Below are positions 1-10,959 of a DNA stretch of 64,000 bases, one piece after another. The stretch spans positions 16,758,001 to 16,822,000 of the forward strand of contig OU964919.1 of NCBI GenBank assembly GCA_918807975.1. Reading direction: 5' to 3'. Position 1 is the stretch's first letter. Each line of letters starts with the position of its first letter. The position numbers and the translations under genes are program-made. Origin of the DNA: Aplidium turbinatum (lineage: Eukaryota; Chordata; Ascidiacea; Aplousobranchia; Polyclinidae). The notes beneath the pieces are model-generated. The model worked only from the letters and a program-made list of their open reading frames with translations. It did not search any database and had not been told where the DNA came from.

Positions 1-309
1 ATTAATTTTTAAAGCATGACATAAAACCGCTCATATCGTATTTAATGTTGCAACCCTTAATGTTACAATTTAAAAGAAACTTGAAATGGTATGCTCAGGG
101 GGTGATTAAAGTAGCCTAATCCAACAACCTAATTAAAAATTTATATTTTGTGTTCCTGTTGTTTAGGATAAATTTAGAAAGATTCTTAATTTCACTATTC
201 ATTTGCAAATGGTTTTCGCAAGTTATGCTTTCTTGCGTTCACCTACATACTTTGTGAAATGATTTGAAGATCTTTAAATCATTAAAGTAAGAGTGGTTGT
301 GTTTTTTAG

Positions 310-406
310 GTGTTCCAAAAACGGTTTGATGATTCAGAAGATTTTAATCAAAATTGGAACAAATACAAATCTGGATTTGGAAGTTTTAATGGAGACTTTT
401 GGCTTG
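310..406 (+). CDS. FReD exon a (VFQKRF...FWLG)
   Basis: 97 bp preceded by TTTTTTAG and followed by GTAAGT. It encodes 32 residues beginning [16 protein letters not shown] and ending GDFWL plus one base of a Gly codon (phase 1), the conserved front part of the fibrinogen fold. Positions 1-309 before it are intron without recognisable content. Confidence 0.9.
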
Positions 407-3400
407 GTAAGTGTAAACAAGATATCTTGTTACTATCAGTCCGTGGAACTTTTACCTTAGCTTAGTTTCCAATCAAAATTATTTAGATGAGCAGTTGTTC
501 TGAACATCCCTGCAACTTCCAATCTTTCACTGCATTCAGAACGAGTCCTATATTCTTACAATCACGCTGGGCCCAATTCCAGATCATATCCTTGCATGTT
601 TGTTTACATCGTTTGTCGTTTTTTTTTTTCTAACGACAATATTTTTTTTTCTTTGGTGCACAAACGTTTGTCCAGTTTGAAACACGTTGCTTAACGTATA
701 AAGTACGCAACGTAGCAAGGTCTGAAATTCACATACGGTAAACGCTTAAAATTTGAAATCGCCTATGTAACTCAGCAAACAATTACCACCAGCATTGTCG
801 TTCCAACTAGCATTAAGTTGGGAAGACCAGACCCTGGATGGAATTAAATCCTATTGGATAAATGGTTATATCCCCAACAAGTGAAAAACCACCAGAAGCG
901 ACCAAATAGAGAAGGAAATAGAAAAGCACTCCATGTAGGCTAGATATTTCTATGATTACATACAAATAAAAACTAAGTAATACATGGAATTACTTGAGAT
1001 TACATGAAATTACTTTCAATTCTAAAAACTCATTTGGTATGTTATTTTCCCCAAAAAACTTTTATCTTTCACGTGCTCCTCTGCTACATCTAGATAAATC
1101 TGAAATTGTGTTCACAGACTCTGTAAAATACCTGGGTGTATTTATTGAGAGTTCTCTTTCAGATGAAAATGATATTTCAAGGCAGGTACGCTCTCAGTAG
1201 CCTACTGTGCTGCAAACAATGCAAAATCTCATTTCGTTAAATGCTCCCCGGCTGTAAAAAAAAACACTATATTTACCTTTTATCGTATGTCCTTTTACGC
1301 ATCCCAGTTGTGGAACAAGTTTAGATCTTCGAGTATAAACGATTACATGTTGCTTACAATGATTCTTTTTAGAATATTGCACAATTTGCCTCGTTATGTC
1401 AGTGCCCGTGAATATCAAGTAATGAATAATATCTTCTTCTTCTTGCGTTTGAGGCCGCCACAGATCGCGTTGTTACATCCAGGCGCAGCAGCCAATGGAT
1501 TGTGTATTCATCGAGCGTTGTTAGGTCCACATGTCTATCTTGTGGTCGGTATACAGGACATTGATAGATAATGTGGTGTGCAGTTTGAAAATCTGAGCCA
1601 CACGCACAAGATGGTGACTCATGTTGCCAACCTCCTCGTAGTGAGTCCTGGTAATTCAAATTAATGAAGCGAATGGCAACAATCAGAGACCACAACTCAC
1701 AGGGCACCTGGGGTGGTAAAAGAATAAACCCTCGGCCCCAGTGTCCAATGAGAGAAATTCATCCTCCTGTCGGAGTAACAATCTTGCAGCTAAACGTTGA
1801 AGGCCTTACCAAAGCCAAATGCGACATGTTGGAACATCTCACACAAAAGCATAACGTGACAGCATTGCTCCTGCAAGAAACCCACACCACCGAAGTATCA
1901 AAGATCAGTGGATATTCCCTGGCAGCATGCACCAATGAATAATATAACAACGTTTGATGCTTTATTGAGGAAAAACATGTTTTGTTTATCAAACGTCGCA
2001 TTCACTCCTCAAATTGCTTTATATCAGACCTGATGTCATCTGATTTTTTTTATCGTTCTGAATACTTTCAGTTCTTCTAACGGTCATTGTATGTAACTTT
2101 GTAACAGTAGATAGCCTATTTAGTGAGCTTACCGACGGCATCCAAAGTGGCTCTCTGTGACCTTTGTGCATTTGTAGTTTGTGTATAATTTCGTTGTTTT
2201 GTTTTGGATATGGACAGCTTTGTCTGACGCAAATAAATAATAATAATAAGAAACGACAAGAGGCAGAAATAGGGACGGTACATTACGGGACGCGCAACTC
2301 CGTTGTTCCTTCAACATTAGAAGGGTCAATTGCCAATTTGACATTTTTTTTACGCTTTACTACTGGCTTGCTTTCAACTAAAAACCTTAAACTACTTTAA
2401 AACCAACTTCACTCTTCTTATACTGTATAACCCATAAAAAGTAAAATATTTTGTAAATTACAAAAAAACGTAACCCTTTTAGTGTTGCGGATAGCCAAAA
2501 GCGGATGAAGTTTCGCATCCCTATGATCTACAATCCCTAGGCAGAAAGCTAATGCATTAAAAACGTACTTAAAATAATTGTATTGGGATGGAGCTAATGG
2601 GTCCTCGTGCTCCATCATGTGAGTAACATCTGCACTCAAGCAGATGATCTCTGACTGATGCCGAAATATCGTCAATATATAGAAGCCTCCACCCTCGCAA
2701 ATGTTGCCATCATCCCTTCCAATCTTCCCCTCTCCAAGTCTCTACATTGACGACTACAACTGTCAGCAAATCGACTGGGGTTACAACACAAGCAGCGACG
2801 GCGAATGGCTGGCTGACTCCACAAATCATTTTGCTTCCTTTTCAACCCCAAAGAACCAGGTTCTACTCTAGTCGCTGGGGAACAGGGACAAACCCTGACT
2901 TGGTCTTCGGGAGTGCCGACAGCTCTCTTCCAGACAGACGTGTGCTTGAGAAGTTCCCACGGTAACAACATCGGCTGTCCCTTATCGCCCCAAAACTCGT
3001 GGAACCTTTCCCAAGTGCACCGATAAAGCGATGGATCATTACAGACTCTTGACCAACGAGTCTATTTTATAGCACAGTTACCACCACCTGAAACGTGCAA
3101 CGTAGACGAGGCATACCAGGATTACTGCAACGCCATAATATTTGCGGCAAATCTCATAATACCACGTGGCAGCCAAACCAGCTACACACAATGCTGGGAT
3201 TTTGAGTGTGAAACTTTTTACCGCTCCTACCTAAACGCTACATCTGGTACCGCTTCTAACACCGCTGCCACCAGATTACTTGAGCGGCTGGATGCAAAAA
3301 AGCTTAAGCGATGGAACAAAGCCGTCCAAACCATCGATTTCTCACACTCAAGCCACAAAGCACAGAGCATCATTAACAACCTCACTGTTTGCGCTCAGCA

Positions 3401-6400
3401 AACTCTCATCGCCAGTGCCCCTATTCTGCAAATTCCATCGCTTCCCAGCTAGTGAAAAACGGGGTCTACAAGGCAGAGGACCGCCAGGCATCCAGCCTTG
3501 TCGCCAAGGAAGTATCTGCTCTGTGGCGAGTAGAAACACCACAAAAAGGAACAATCTCAGGCGACTTCACTCCATAGGGGTTCACCATCGTCCTCCGCCT
3601 AGTGAAAACACACAGGTTTCTGTGGCTGGATGAGATCTGCTCTGGACTTGTGCTCCATGCTGGCCATGCCCTCGGGTCCTGGTTGCGTAGATTCCTTTCT
3701 TCCTGCTTACACCGCTTCGCAGTCTCGGCAATATGGAGAGGAGCTTTGGTGGTTGCGATTGCTGGGCTTCGAGTATCCCTCTGTGCTCCTTTCGGTTCCT
3801 GGAGAGGCTGATCTGTTCCCGCGCCAACCCAATCCTCGACCCACTCCTCTCACGGCAGCGGCCTGGGTTCTGGTGCAGAGAGTTCATTGTGGATCGGGTC
3901 GCGCTCTTGACTCGACATCGGAGATTGCTTTGGGGCGCAAAAGAGTAGCGGCGCTGTCTTTCTGGATCTTACAGCTGCCTGCGACATTATGTAGCGCAGG
4001 GGTCTTGCTTGAGGCTGCTTCGCCTGCTTCCAGACCGACATGTGGTCCATATGTTCATGAAACTTGTCGAGAATCGAAGGTTTACCCTCAACACGTCAAC
4101 TCGCGGCGAGGCAGACTGGGACGCCTGAAAAATGGTGTCAGAAAAACAAAAACAGTGTCTGATAAACAGGGATCGTTACACTCTCCTTTTCTTTTTGACA
4201 TCTGCACCCGCGTCTTGCCGGGCACAATATCCGCAAAGTTTGTATATGCGGAATTGCGGATGATCTAGCACTTCTCCGTTTCATAAAGTCGCGGGAAAAC
4301 CTAGAAGATAGCCTGGGCCAAGACACAAAAACCCTCTCAGCTCATTTCCATAAAAAGCGACTAAAACTCAGCGAAACCAAATTTGTGGCAGCAACTTTCC
4401 ATCCACACAATCGGGAAGCTGATCGTGAGCTGAATATCAATAATAATGGAAAACCTGTGTGGCTCGGGATTACCGTACTCATTTGGAATTGGAAAACCAA
4501 ATGTAGCTTGCCTGGCAGAGTTTTAGCTTTGAGCTTGGGGGGGCATTGCCCCCCCAAGCCCCCCCGGCAATTACGGGCCTGCTTAGGGTGACATTAGACA
4601 GATCGCTCACATCCCGCAACCATTTGGTGTCACTGCCCACGAAATTGTTATCGCGCTATGCACTACTCATACTCAAGCGCCTGGCAGGCTCCAGCTGGAG
4701 AGCGAGGGCTGACACTTTGCGTATAGCAGTCCTAGCCCTTGTGTATGCTTTAGCAGAGTACTGTGCAGTGTGCACCTGTCGGATGCCTAAGCTCTCATTG
4801 CAACAATATCGACACTGCCATCAATACTCAACAGTGCCCTGCGCACAGTGACAGGTTGCCTGCGTCTCATACCATTGTACAACGTCTCTATTCTTGCTGA
4901 CATCCAACTTGTTGAACCTCGTCTCGAAGAAGCCACTCTGTCTCTCGATCGACAGACATTGTAGCCCAACCATCTTCTCCACTCCAAGGTCTTTGCTCCT
5001 TTATACGAGCACCCCGTCGACTGAAATCAAGACACCCATTTGTGCCAGCCGCTCAACTTCTCCTTAACGAAGCTAACAAACCAGATATATCTGCGGTTAA
5101 TTGGACGGACAATGAATGAAATTCCAAATGGAAGTCAAGCACCACCAGACTCCACTCATTCATCCCCGACGCTGACACCAGTCCCACCGGCCTGATGCTA
5201 CCAAAACAGGCGTGGGTGCGCCTCAACCGTCTCCGTACGAGCATCTGGTTTTTCCGCTCAACCATGCACCAATGGGGAAAGGCCTCTTCCTCCTCCTGTG
5301 AATGTGGTGCCGAGGAACAGACCGCAGACCACATCATCAACGACTGCAACATCTTCATCCCGCCTAATGGAGTGGAAGGTCTACGTGTCTTGAAAGACTG
5401 ACTGCTCTCTAGCAGCCTTCCAGTGTAGCCCGGGAACATCATGAATCAGGGGTGGTAAAAGGACAGATTCTCGGCCCCAGATGCTCATACGACAACGACA
5501 AAATAATTGCATAGCTTTGAGAGATAAATAATTTTACAATGCCATAAACAGATGATTGACAATAACTTGATAATATTGAATAGTATTATTCAAAACAAAT
5601 ACAATAGCTACGCCCTACGCTAACGGAATAACAACATAATAAATTCAAACGTTTTCGGCAAGAAAACAACAAATAATTTTGTGAAGAAGGGAGCGTTCTT
5701 TCTGGCTATCAACACAAGGCTGAAGTACAGCGAGCATTGCAATTTGCTAACTATATCGTTGTAGCCTCTACGCTATAACCATTTAGAGTTAGACCATCCA
5801 GTCAACTAATTTTATTACTGTACATTCACATTAAATTGATCTGTGTGTTATTACATACGTCTGAGTGTTGCATTGTTCCAAGGTCTTGACGTGATTCACA
5901 ATTTGACAAAAAATCGTGGCTGCAGACTTCGTGTGGATGTGTGGACGACAGAAAATGATCATCACTTCGCAATATACAGGTATAAGCACAAAAAACTTTT
6001 GATGTCATTTTCAAGGTTGTAGACAAAATAGAAAAATATACAGTGGTTCATACCGAAGGAACAAGTAAAGAGCGTATAGATTACTCGATTATAAGTTTAG
6101 AAAGCTCAAAATATTGAAACGTTCAATTTTTTTCTTGGCAGCAAAACTTCTAATAATCACACCTTAATCATTGAGTATCGGATTGTTTCCTGTGTAAACA
6201 TTTCCTGGATGCGTTTCTGTAGCTTGTTGATCCTTTTGAAGTTTAAGGAGCCCTTCATTTAATGTGAGAATTTATAGCTGAAGTGTTATTAAAGTTTGTT
6301 CACTTAAAACTATGTTTGATTGTTCACTCAAATAAATCACTCAAGAAAAGTTTATTCACTCAAATAGAACTATATTGACACTGCCCTCAACACCACCATG

Positions 6401-8738
6401 AGAACAATCACTGGTTGCCTGCTTCCAACTCTCACTGACTTTCTGCCGGTACTATCAAGCATCGATCCAGGTAGACTTCGTAGTGAAAATCATGTACGGA
6501 GTCTGGTCCCTGGACAGATATGTGGACCTCACAACACTTGATGAACACACAATCCATTGGCTGTTGCGCCTGAATGTAACAACGTAATCTCAAACGCAAG
6601 AAGAAGACTTAAAACTATAGAGTATAGATAAATCAATGCTAGCAACAATATAAAAGTTTCTACTCCTAATTTATATTCTGCATACAGTTTCTATAATAGC
6701 TGAGGTGAGTTTAGCCTTTCGATAATGGTTGGTTGGTTTTAAATCTTTATCCTCGGACTGACAAAGCCTTGATTGGTTATTCCTGATAGTTTCGCATACT
6801 TGTAGTGTAGAGGCTCTTGACGCAGGGCCGGTTACCGAGATTGACAGATTGGTGAAGTTTCAGGTTGTTGCCGGGGAATTATTCCATCCATTAGGTGTGG
6901 CTGAATGGAGAGCAGTCCTTAGAATGCGTTGCTCAAGCGCACACCCCGAGAGTCGAACCAGCGCCACGTGATCTTTGAGCCGGGCGCGTAACCACTGAGC
7001 TATCGGGGCGGACACATTTACTGTTCAAGACTGGCGCAGACGATCAAGTGATTCCATGGTGTATTAGCCTGCAAGCAAATCTAAAATAATAACAACCTAG
7101 ACGGCCATTTTATCAGGTAACATTACATATCTTTATCACATCTGTAGGCCTACCCGATCTGATAAATATGTGTACCAGATAAAGTGATTATCTGGATACT
7201 TTAACGTCACTGGGCAGCCATCATATTAACAACACTTTTGCGCTTCAATGTATTTCAACTTACGTCGTGTTACGTTCTTTTATTGGGATTTTGCAAGGAC
7301 CTATAACAAAGCCACGAGTTTTTTGGAACGTTGTGGCAAAACTGATTTTTTTTAATACAAAAACGTTGGCTACCTTTTTGCTGTTGCCGTCGGCTGCATG
7401 CAAAGTAAAGTTGATGTGGTTTCAGCAACAGCTTCAGCTTACAAGTGTGAGAGATTAAGGATATAGGCTACGGCTAATGTGGAATTAATGGACAAGATAG
7501 GATTCTGTTTATTATTGTTTTTGTTATTTTTTAGTGACTTCAGCATTGAGGACGAAAGCGACAACTATAGATTGCATGTGAGAGGATACAGCGGCACAGC
7601 TGGTGATGGACTGAATAATCATCAAAGTAACAATTTGATCCACAACAATATGCAATTCACCACTAAGGACAGGAAAAATGACAAACGGTATACCCTTCTC
7701 ATATTTCATTGTTTCTAAACTTTTTTACCTCAGAGTGCTCCTGCAGACCTCTGAAAATGTGATAGCGAACATTTTAAATTGCTTGCAAGTTTTTATTACA
7801 TAGACCTCATAGTTTAGTCTGGTTTTGAATTTTTATCCTCGGATTGGCAAAGCCTTGATAGGTTATTCAGGTAGTTTCGCATACTTGTAGAGGCTTTTGA
7901 CGCAGGGCCGGTTACCGAGATTGACAGAGTGAAGTTTCCGATTGTTGAAGTGTTGTTGCCGGGGAATTATTACATCCACTAGGTGCTAGGTACTAACCCT
8001 AACTCATTCATTAGATACCGCTGAATGGAGAGCAGTCGTTAGAATTCGTTGCTCAAGCGCACACCTAATAGAGCAATCGGGGCGGACGATTGCTGCATTA
8101 TCTTTAAAGTAGAATACAGTGTGCTCAAGGAAATAAGTTGGAAAATAAAGTAAAAATTTTATAAGAAATGAAGTCTTTAATGTTGTTATCATTTCAAGTT
8201 ATAAAGACACACAAAACAAAGTTTGGTTGAAAAACAATCGTCTCTGACAAACAAAATGTCTTACCATTTAATAAACTGAACTATTTATTTCCTAATTTCA
8301 GATTCAAAAAACACGTAGCCTACTTTCTATCTTAATTCTAAAATAATACAGATTTTTTAAAAATGTTTTTTTCAAATTCCCTGCTGTGACGCACTTAGCG
8401 ACCTTCCATGGCGCACCAGTGCGCCGCGGGTTGCGTTGTATTTTCAAAGGTCTGATAGCTATTTATGTTCTTTATCGTTGCTGTTGCTTGCTATGTGCGT
8501 ATTCGGTATTTTGTAATCAAAAATTTGAGTTAAGCCTTGTGTTGTTCGAAATAAACATACAACAATACTTCAACATTGTTCCAGTCCCAGATCCAGCAGT
8601 AGCTGTCTCTCTGGAAGAAATGGTGCTGGCTGGTGGTACAATAATTGCGATGACTCAAACCTCAACCGCCGGATTGGCAACTTGGAGTGGGACAGTAAAA
8701 ACAAACAATTCTCAACTATGAAGCTCCGTTGCGATTGA
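310..8738 (+). CDS. Fibrinogen C-terminal-domain (FReD) protein, 3' four exons
   Basis: Four exons, 310..406, 5883..5979, 7535..7687 and 8597..8738, join in phase (phases 1, 2, 2) to give 162 residues ending in TGA. FReDs are extracellular, often glycan-binding, modules of ficolin-, tenascin- and angiopoietin-like proteins. Visible family motifs in order are [68 protein letters not shown] and a final MKLRCD. Upstream exons lie before the window, so the full architecture is unknown. Oddities: the calcium-site stretch reads DRKND instead of the usual DRDND, the segment after SNLN is shorter than normal, and two extra cysteines occur (in NRGCRLRVD and in the last strand LRC). AATAAA at 8761 is a likely polyadenylation signal. 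The large intron 407-5882 is filled with LINE sequence. Domain assignment is firm; subtype is not assigned. Confidence 0.9.
407..993. other. Intron sequence, nothing recognised
   Basis: AT-rich intron 5' part of the FReD gene. It has poly-T runs near 620-650 and no coding similarity that I can read. Confidence 0.5.
994..1425 (+). mobile_element. LINE fragment, C-terminal part of reverse transcriptase
   Basis: Reading frames on + give [36 protein letters not shown], then a second frame with [18 protein letters not shown] and [17 protein letters not shown]. The YLGVxI and YASQLWxKFR motifs are characteristic of the segment after the RT fingers/palm in non-LTR retrotransposons. The frame is broken at least twice, with an in-frame stop near 1198. 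The end abuts a second LINE piece in the opposite orientation at 1426. Confidence 0.75.
1426..1690 (-). mobile_element. LINE 3' end, opposite orientation
   Basis: Read on the minus strand it encodes the C-terminal zinc-knuckle-like region [20 protein letters not shown] and [15 protein letters not shown]. It ends in AAACGCAAGAAGAAGAAG near 1430. The same terminal coding sequence and AAACGCAAGAAGAAG tail recur on + at 6525-6606, so the two pieces are 3' ends of one LINE family. Confidence 0.75.
1695..5460 (+). mobile_element. Degenerate LINE (endonuclease + reverse transcriptase)
   Basis: A long non-LTR retrotransposon copy in several + frames. The AP-endonuclease start is at 1770-1940 ([30 protein letters not shown]). 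The endonuclease end is at 2680-3000 ([34 protein letters not shown]). Linker and RT follow at 3100-4900, with [35 protein letters not shown] and an [10 protein letters not shown] catalytic motif near 4255. The C-terminal [14 protein letters not shown] is near 5300. Many frameshifts and stops are present, and 1945-2680 reads as unrelated sequence between the two endonuclease pieces. It sits in the sense orientation inside a FReD intron. The clade looks Jockey/I-like, but this is uncertain. Confidence 0.8.
4514..4581. mobile_element. Short hAT-terminus-like hairpin inside the LINE
   Basis: GAGCTTGGGGGGGCA pairs with TGCCCCCCCAAGC, and the right edge reads TTACGGGCCTG, the same terminus as the hAT at 41465 (CAGGCCCGTAA). 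It interrupts LINE coding just before [11 protein letters not shown]. The left edge and a TSD are not clear. Confidence 0.4.
5461..5882. other. Intron, nothing recognised
   Basis: AT-rich sequence between the LINE 3' end and the FReD exon b acceptor. No repeat or coding signal was recognised. Confidence 0.5.
5883..5979 (+). CDS. FReD exon b (GLDVIHNLT...FAIY)
   Basis: 97 bp between TTGTTCCAAG and GTATAAG. It completes the Gly codon and encodes [20 protein letters not shown], then FAIY, the usual GLxxIHxLT...LRVDL segment. The Cys in NRGCRL is not usual at this place. It ends in phase 2 (AG), joining T of the next exon to make Ser. Confidence 0.88.
6374..6606 (+). mobile_element. LINE 3' terminal fragment
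   Basis: Encodes [20 protein letters not shown] in one frame and [20 protein letters not shown] in another, followed by TAATCTCAAACGCAAGAAGAAG. It is the same 3' end as the minus-strand fragment at 1426-1690. 5' truncated. Confidence 0.7.
6726..7013 (-). mobile_element. tRNA-derived SINE, copy 1
   Basis: On the minus strand it begins GTCCGCCCCGATAGCTCAGT, with an A box TAGCTCAGTGG and a B box GGTTCGACTCT. A shared non-tRNA body follows (CTTGAGCAACGCATTC ... CTCGGTAACCGGCCCTGCGT ... TATGCGAAACTATC) and a short A-rich end. At least seven copies occur in the window (7.8, 36.4, 37.4/41.3, 47.1/47.7, 48.7, 49.7 kb). Pol III promoter boxes look intact here. Confidence 0.8.
7535..7687 (+). CDS. FReD exon c (DFSIEDE...TTKDRKND)
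   Basis: 153 bp after ATTTTTTAG, ending at ACG|GTATAC. It carries [16 protein letters not shown] and [12 protein letters not shown], the signature centre of FReDs. An insertion of several Asn-rich residues ([12 protein letters not shown]) replaces the short loop normally found between GDAL and MxFTT. The second Asp of the calcium loop is Lys. Confidence 0.92.
7820..8087 (-). mobile_element. tRNA-derived SINE, copy 2 (B box lost)
   Basis: Same body as copy 1. The head reads GTCCGCCCCGATTGCTCTAT and jumps directly to the post-B-box region, so the internal promoter is incomplete. It lies in the intron between FReD exons c and d. Confidence 0.75.
8597..8738 (+). CDS. FReD last exon (GAGWWYNNC...stop)
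   Basis: 142 bp after the acceptor CCAGATCCAG. It encodes [20 protein letters not shown] then [11 protein letters not shown] and ends STMKLRCD-stop (TGA 8736-8738). The Cys pair around GWWYNNC is the conserved C-terminal disulphide of the fold. The usual (N)GINW stretch is shortened to IGNLEW. AATAAA follows 22 bases after the stop. Confidence 0.92.
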
Positions 8739-8760
8739 GTCTGTCTTGTGACGCCAATCG

Positions 8761-8766
8761 AATAAA
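8761..8766 (+). promoter_or_regulatory. Likely polyadenylation signal of the FReD gene
   Basis: AATAAA 23 bases after the last base of the stop codon. A very short 3' UTR is implied unless a later signal is used. Confidence 0.5.
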
Positions 8767-9028
8767 CAAAAACAAGATGTATTTTTAAGAAAATTGTTTG
8801 TTTTTGTTGTCGCTATAGCCTTATAGTTGCGTTGTTTCTAGGGTCATTGCAAGCTTATACTATTGCTAATAAGGTTGATGACGATGACTAAAAACAAGTG
8901 AATACGGTAGCTTTATTTTACTTACAGAGTTGTCTTGATATGTTTAGGTCCCATATCTAAAAACTAATGGATTTTAAAAAAAGATTCTAATAGTATTGCA
9001 TCCATTTGATTACGTCAGAAACAAGTAA
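8767..9028. other. Downstream flank of FReD gene
   Basis: AT-rich, no coding signal. It contains the end of the FReD transcript. Confidence 0.4.
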
Positions 9029-9036
9029 CAACTTAC

Positions 9037-9481
9037 CAGAGATGTTCACAGGATCGTTGAAAATGGGCAGGATCAGGAGCAGGGATCTTGATGTTTGTGA
9101 AAAGGAAGGATTAGGCTCAGGAACGTTTTTGCAGCAGAATAATGGTTGAAAACAGCGTGTAAGATTATTCACAAACTTACCAGATTTTATTCTTAATATG
9201 TAGCCTGCCGTTCATGGCATGAAGTGCGCCATGTGCAGTGTGCAGCAAACTTTAAAATGACATTGGTATGAAATTTTAAATCATATTGACATGTCATTTA
9301 GATTTCATTTCTTCAAAGGATTAAAAGAATGTGTAATAGGGTTCCCAGGAAACAGAGATGTTCACAAAATCATTTTAAATTTCCTTAACTATCGGATCAG
9401 GACAGGATCGGAGTCGGACCCTGTACTTGTCGGATCAGGATTTAATCAGGATCTTAGAAAAGGTAGATCTGAACATCTCTG
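9037..9481. mobile_element. Non-autonomous hAT, TSD caacttac
   Basis: Termini CAGAGATGTTCACAGGATCG and GATCTGAACATCTCTG are flanked by the perfect 8-bp duplication caacttac (9029-9036, 9482-9489). A second CAGAGATGTTCA occurs inside at 9353, suggesting a partly duplicated end. 445 bp, non-coding. Confidence 0.85.
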
Positions 9482-9489
9482 CAACTTAC

Positions 9490-10818
9490 CCATTAGCTTG
9501 ATATAGAGAGTTATGCTCTTCGACACGAAAAAGCCAATTTTTATACAAAAAAAATGGATTTTCACCTCAAATGCTTGAATGTGGGAACAAAAATTCATTT
9601 TTTTATCTATTTTTTTATTATTTATTTAATTTATCATTTTTTTAGATATCCAAGTATGAATGATATCTGTATAAAATCAGTAGCCTGTTTGCAGTGCATT
9701 GCGTTTGTTTGAGATTTCCTACAAGGAGCTAATAATTATGAATTTTCATAGCCAAGCTATTGCCCATTGAATGATGGTTTAGAACTTTAGATTAAAGTGA
9801 ATGGAAAGGCGATGAAGCAACTCATTTTGTATGGAGTACGATCAATAATGTAATGAAAATAAGCCGTACGAGGCCATAGCAAAGCTAAATAGACAATCTG
9901 TAGCCAAAAGGTAGGGAAAATGTCTATCATACAAATTGCTTCACATTTGCAATAATGTGTGTTTTTAAATATAGGCTACCGCGTTAACTTATGTGCATGG
10001 TAGAAACGCGTGCTCTCAACGTTTTGAAAAGCAGACTTTCATGGCTAACGGATTTAGCACTTGTTTATATCCAAAAACCCGAGCTACTACAGAGGATGAA
10101 AGGTAACATCTTCAACTAGAATAGTTTTTCCAAAGAATTAATTCCTGTTTAGTATCAAAATAAGTTAGTTCAATCCATCAGTTCTATAAAAAATTAATAT
10201 AACTTGACGTTTACGTAGCCTAAAGTTCAAATCAAATCATCAATTATGTTCTTACCTAATAATTTTCATTTGATCTGTATACTAATAGAGTATAGCAAAC
10301 TTAGTTCTTCGATAATTACAAACTTGATGCAATTAGAAATATTTTGAATTCATACTTGTTCTCACAAATTCACCACAGGACTCCGGTAGATCTATTTCAC
10401 TGCGCACAGCTGCAGTACATGTAGCCTATAAGCTATTCACTGGTCGTACTCGTGCAACATTGCAAATTTGTAAATTTTACGCATTTATTGTGGAAACTAT
10501 ACAAGGAACATAGAAATGCGTAGCCTAGTTTTCAAGCTGGTTGTCTATGATTAGCTAAATTACTTTTTGCGGAATAAAATGTATCACGTTTTTTTATAGA
10601 AAACTTCTGGCTGTGATGAGATCCATTTTACTTATTTTTTTGTCTACAAAGATCCTCCAATGCCAAGGACGTAGCCTACTTGCTGAAGTTGCCATCTTGG
10701 TTTGTTGCTTTATGTCTGCACTAAGCTCATAAGCATCTGAATGTAAAAGTTAAAATTCCACAAAGCATGTTTTTATCAACAAAACAAAACATTGAATGTC
10801 GTTTGGAGTTTTGTTTCT
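9490..10818. other. Intergenic, between convergent genes
   Basis: AT-rich sequence with several GTAGCCTA motifs and no recognised exon or repeat. Read on minus, AATAAA at 10489-10484 lies about 330 bases after the receptor stop and may be its polyadenylation signal. Confidence 0.4.
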
Positions 10819-10959
10819 CTAATAAGGGTTGACTTTAGGATAGCGGTAAGTCTCAACAGTGAAGTAATATATTACTGTTCCAAATATAAAACCAAGCACA
10901 TAAATCCACATGAAGAGACGGTCTAATATCATAGCCATGTATGCCCATTCATCCATGAC
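10819..10959 (-). CDS. nAChR last exon: TM4 and C-terminus
   Basis: 141 bp after TGCTATTTCAG. It encodes VMDEWAYMAMILDRLFMWIY VLGFIFGTVIYYF, then TVETYRYPKVNPY and stop TAG at 10821-10819. EWxxxAxxLDRLFxWIY is the canonical lead into TM4. Confidence 0.95.
   Translation of the reverse strand, partial: VMDEWAYMAMILDRLFMWIYVLGFIFGTVIYYFTVETYRYPKVNPY

Noticed and set aside
496-525. hAT end GAACATCCCTGCAACTT similar to the right edge of the 9037 element
   Set aside because: No left partner, and the similarity covers only the terminus plus a few bases; may be chance.
3630-4268. A 212-codon open frame as a gene
   Set aside because: It is a shifted frame across the decayed reverse transcriptase; the LINE motifs lie in other frames.
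6950-7013. Functional tRNA gene on the minus strand
   Set aside because: A and B boxes are present, but the sequence continues into a body shared with six other copies, and acceptor-stem pairing is poor; it is a SINE head.
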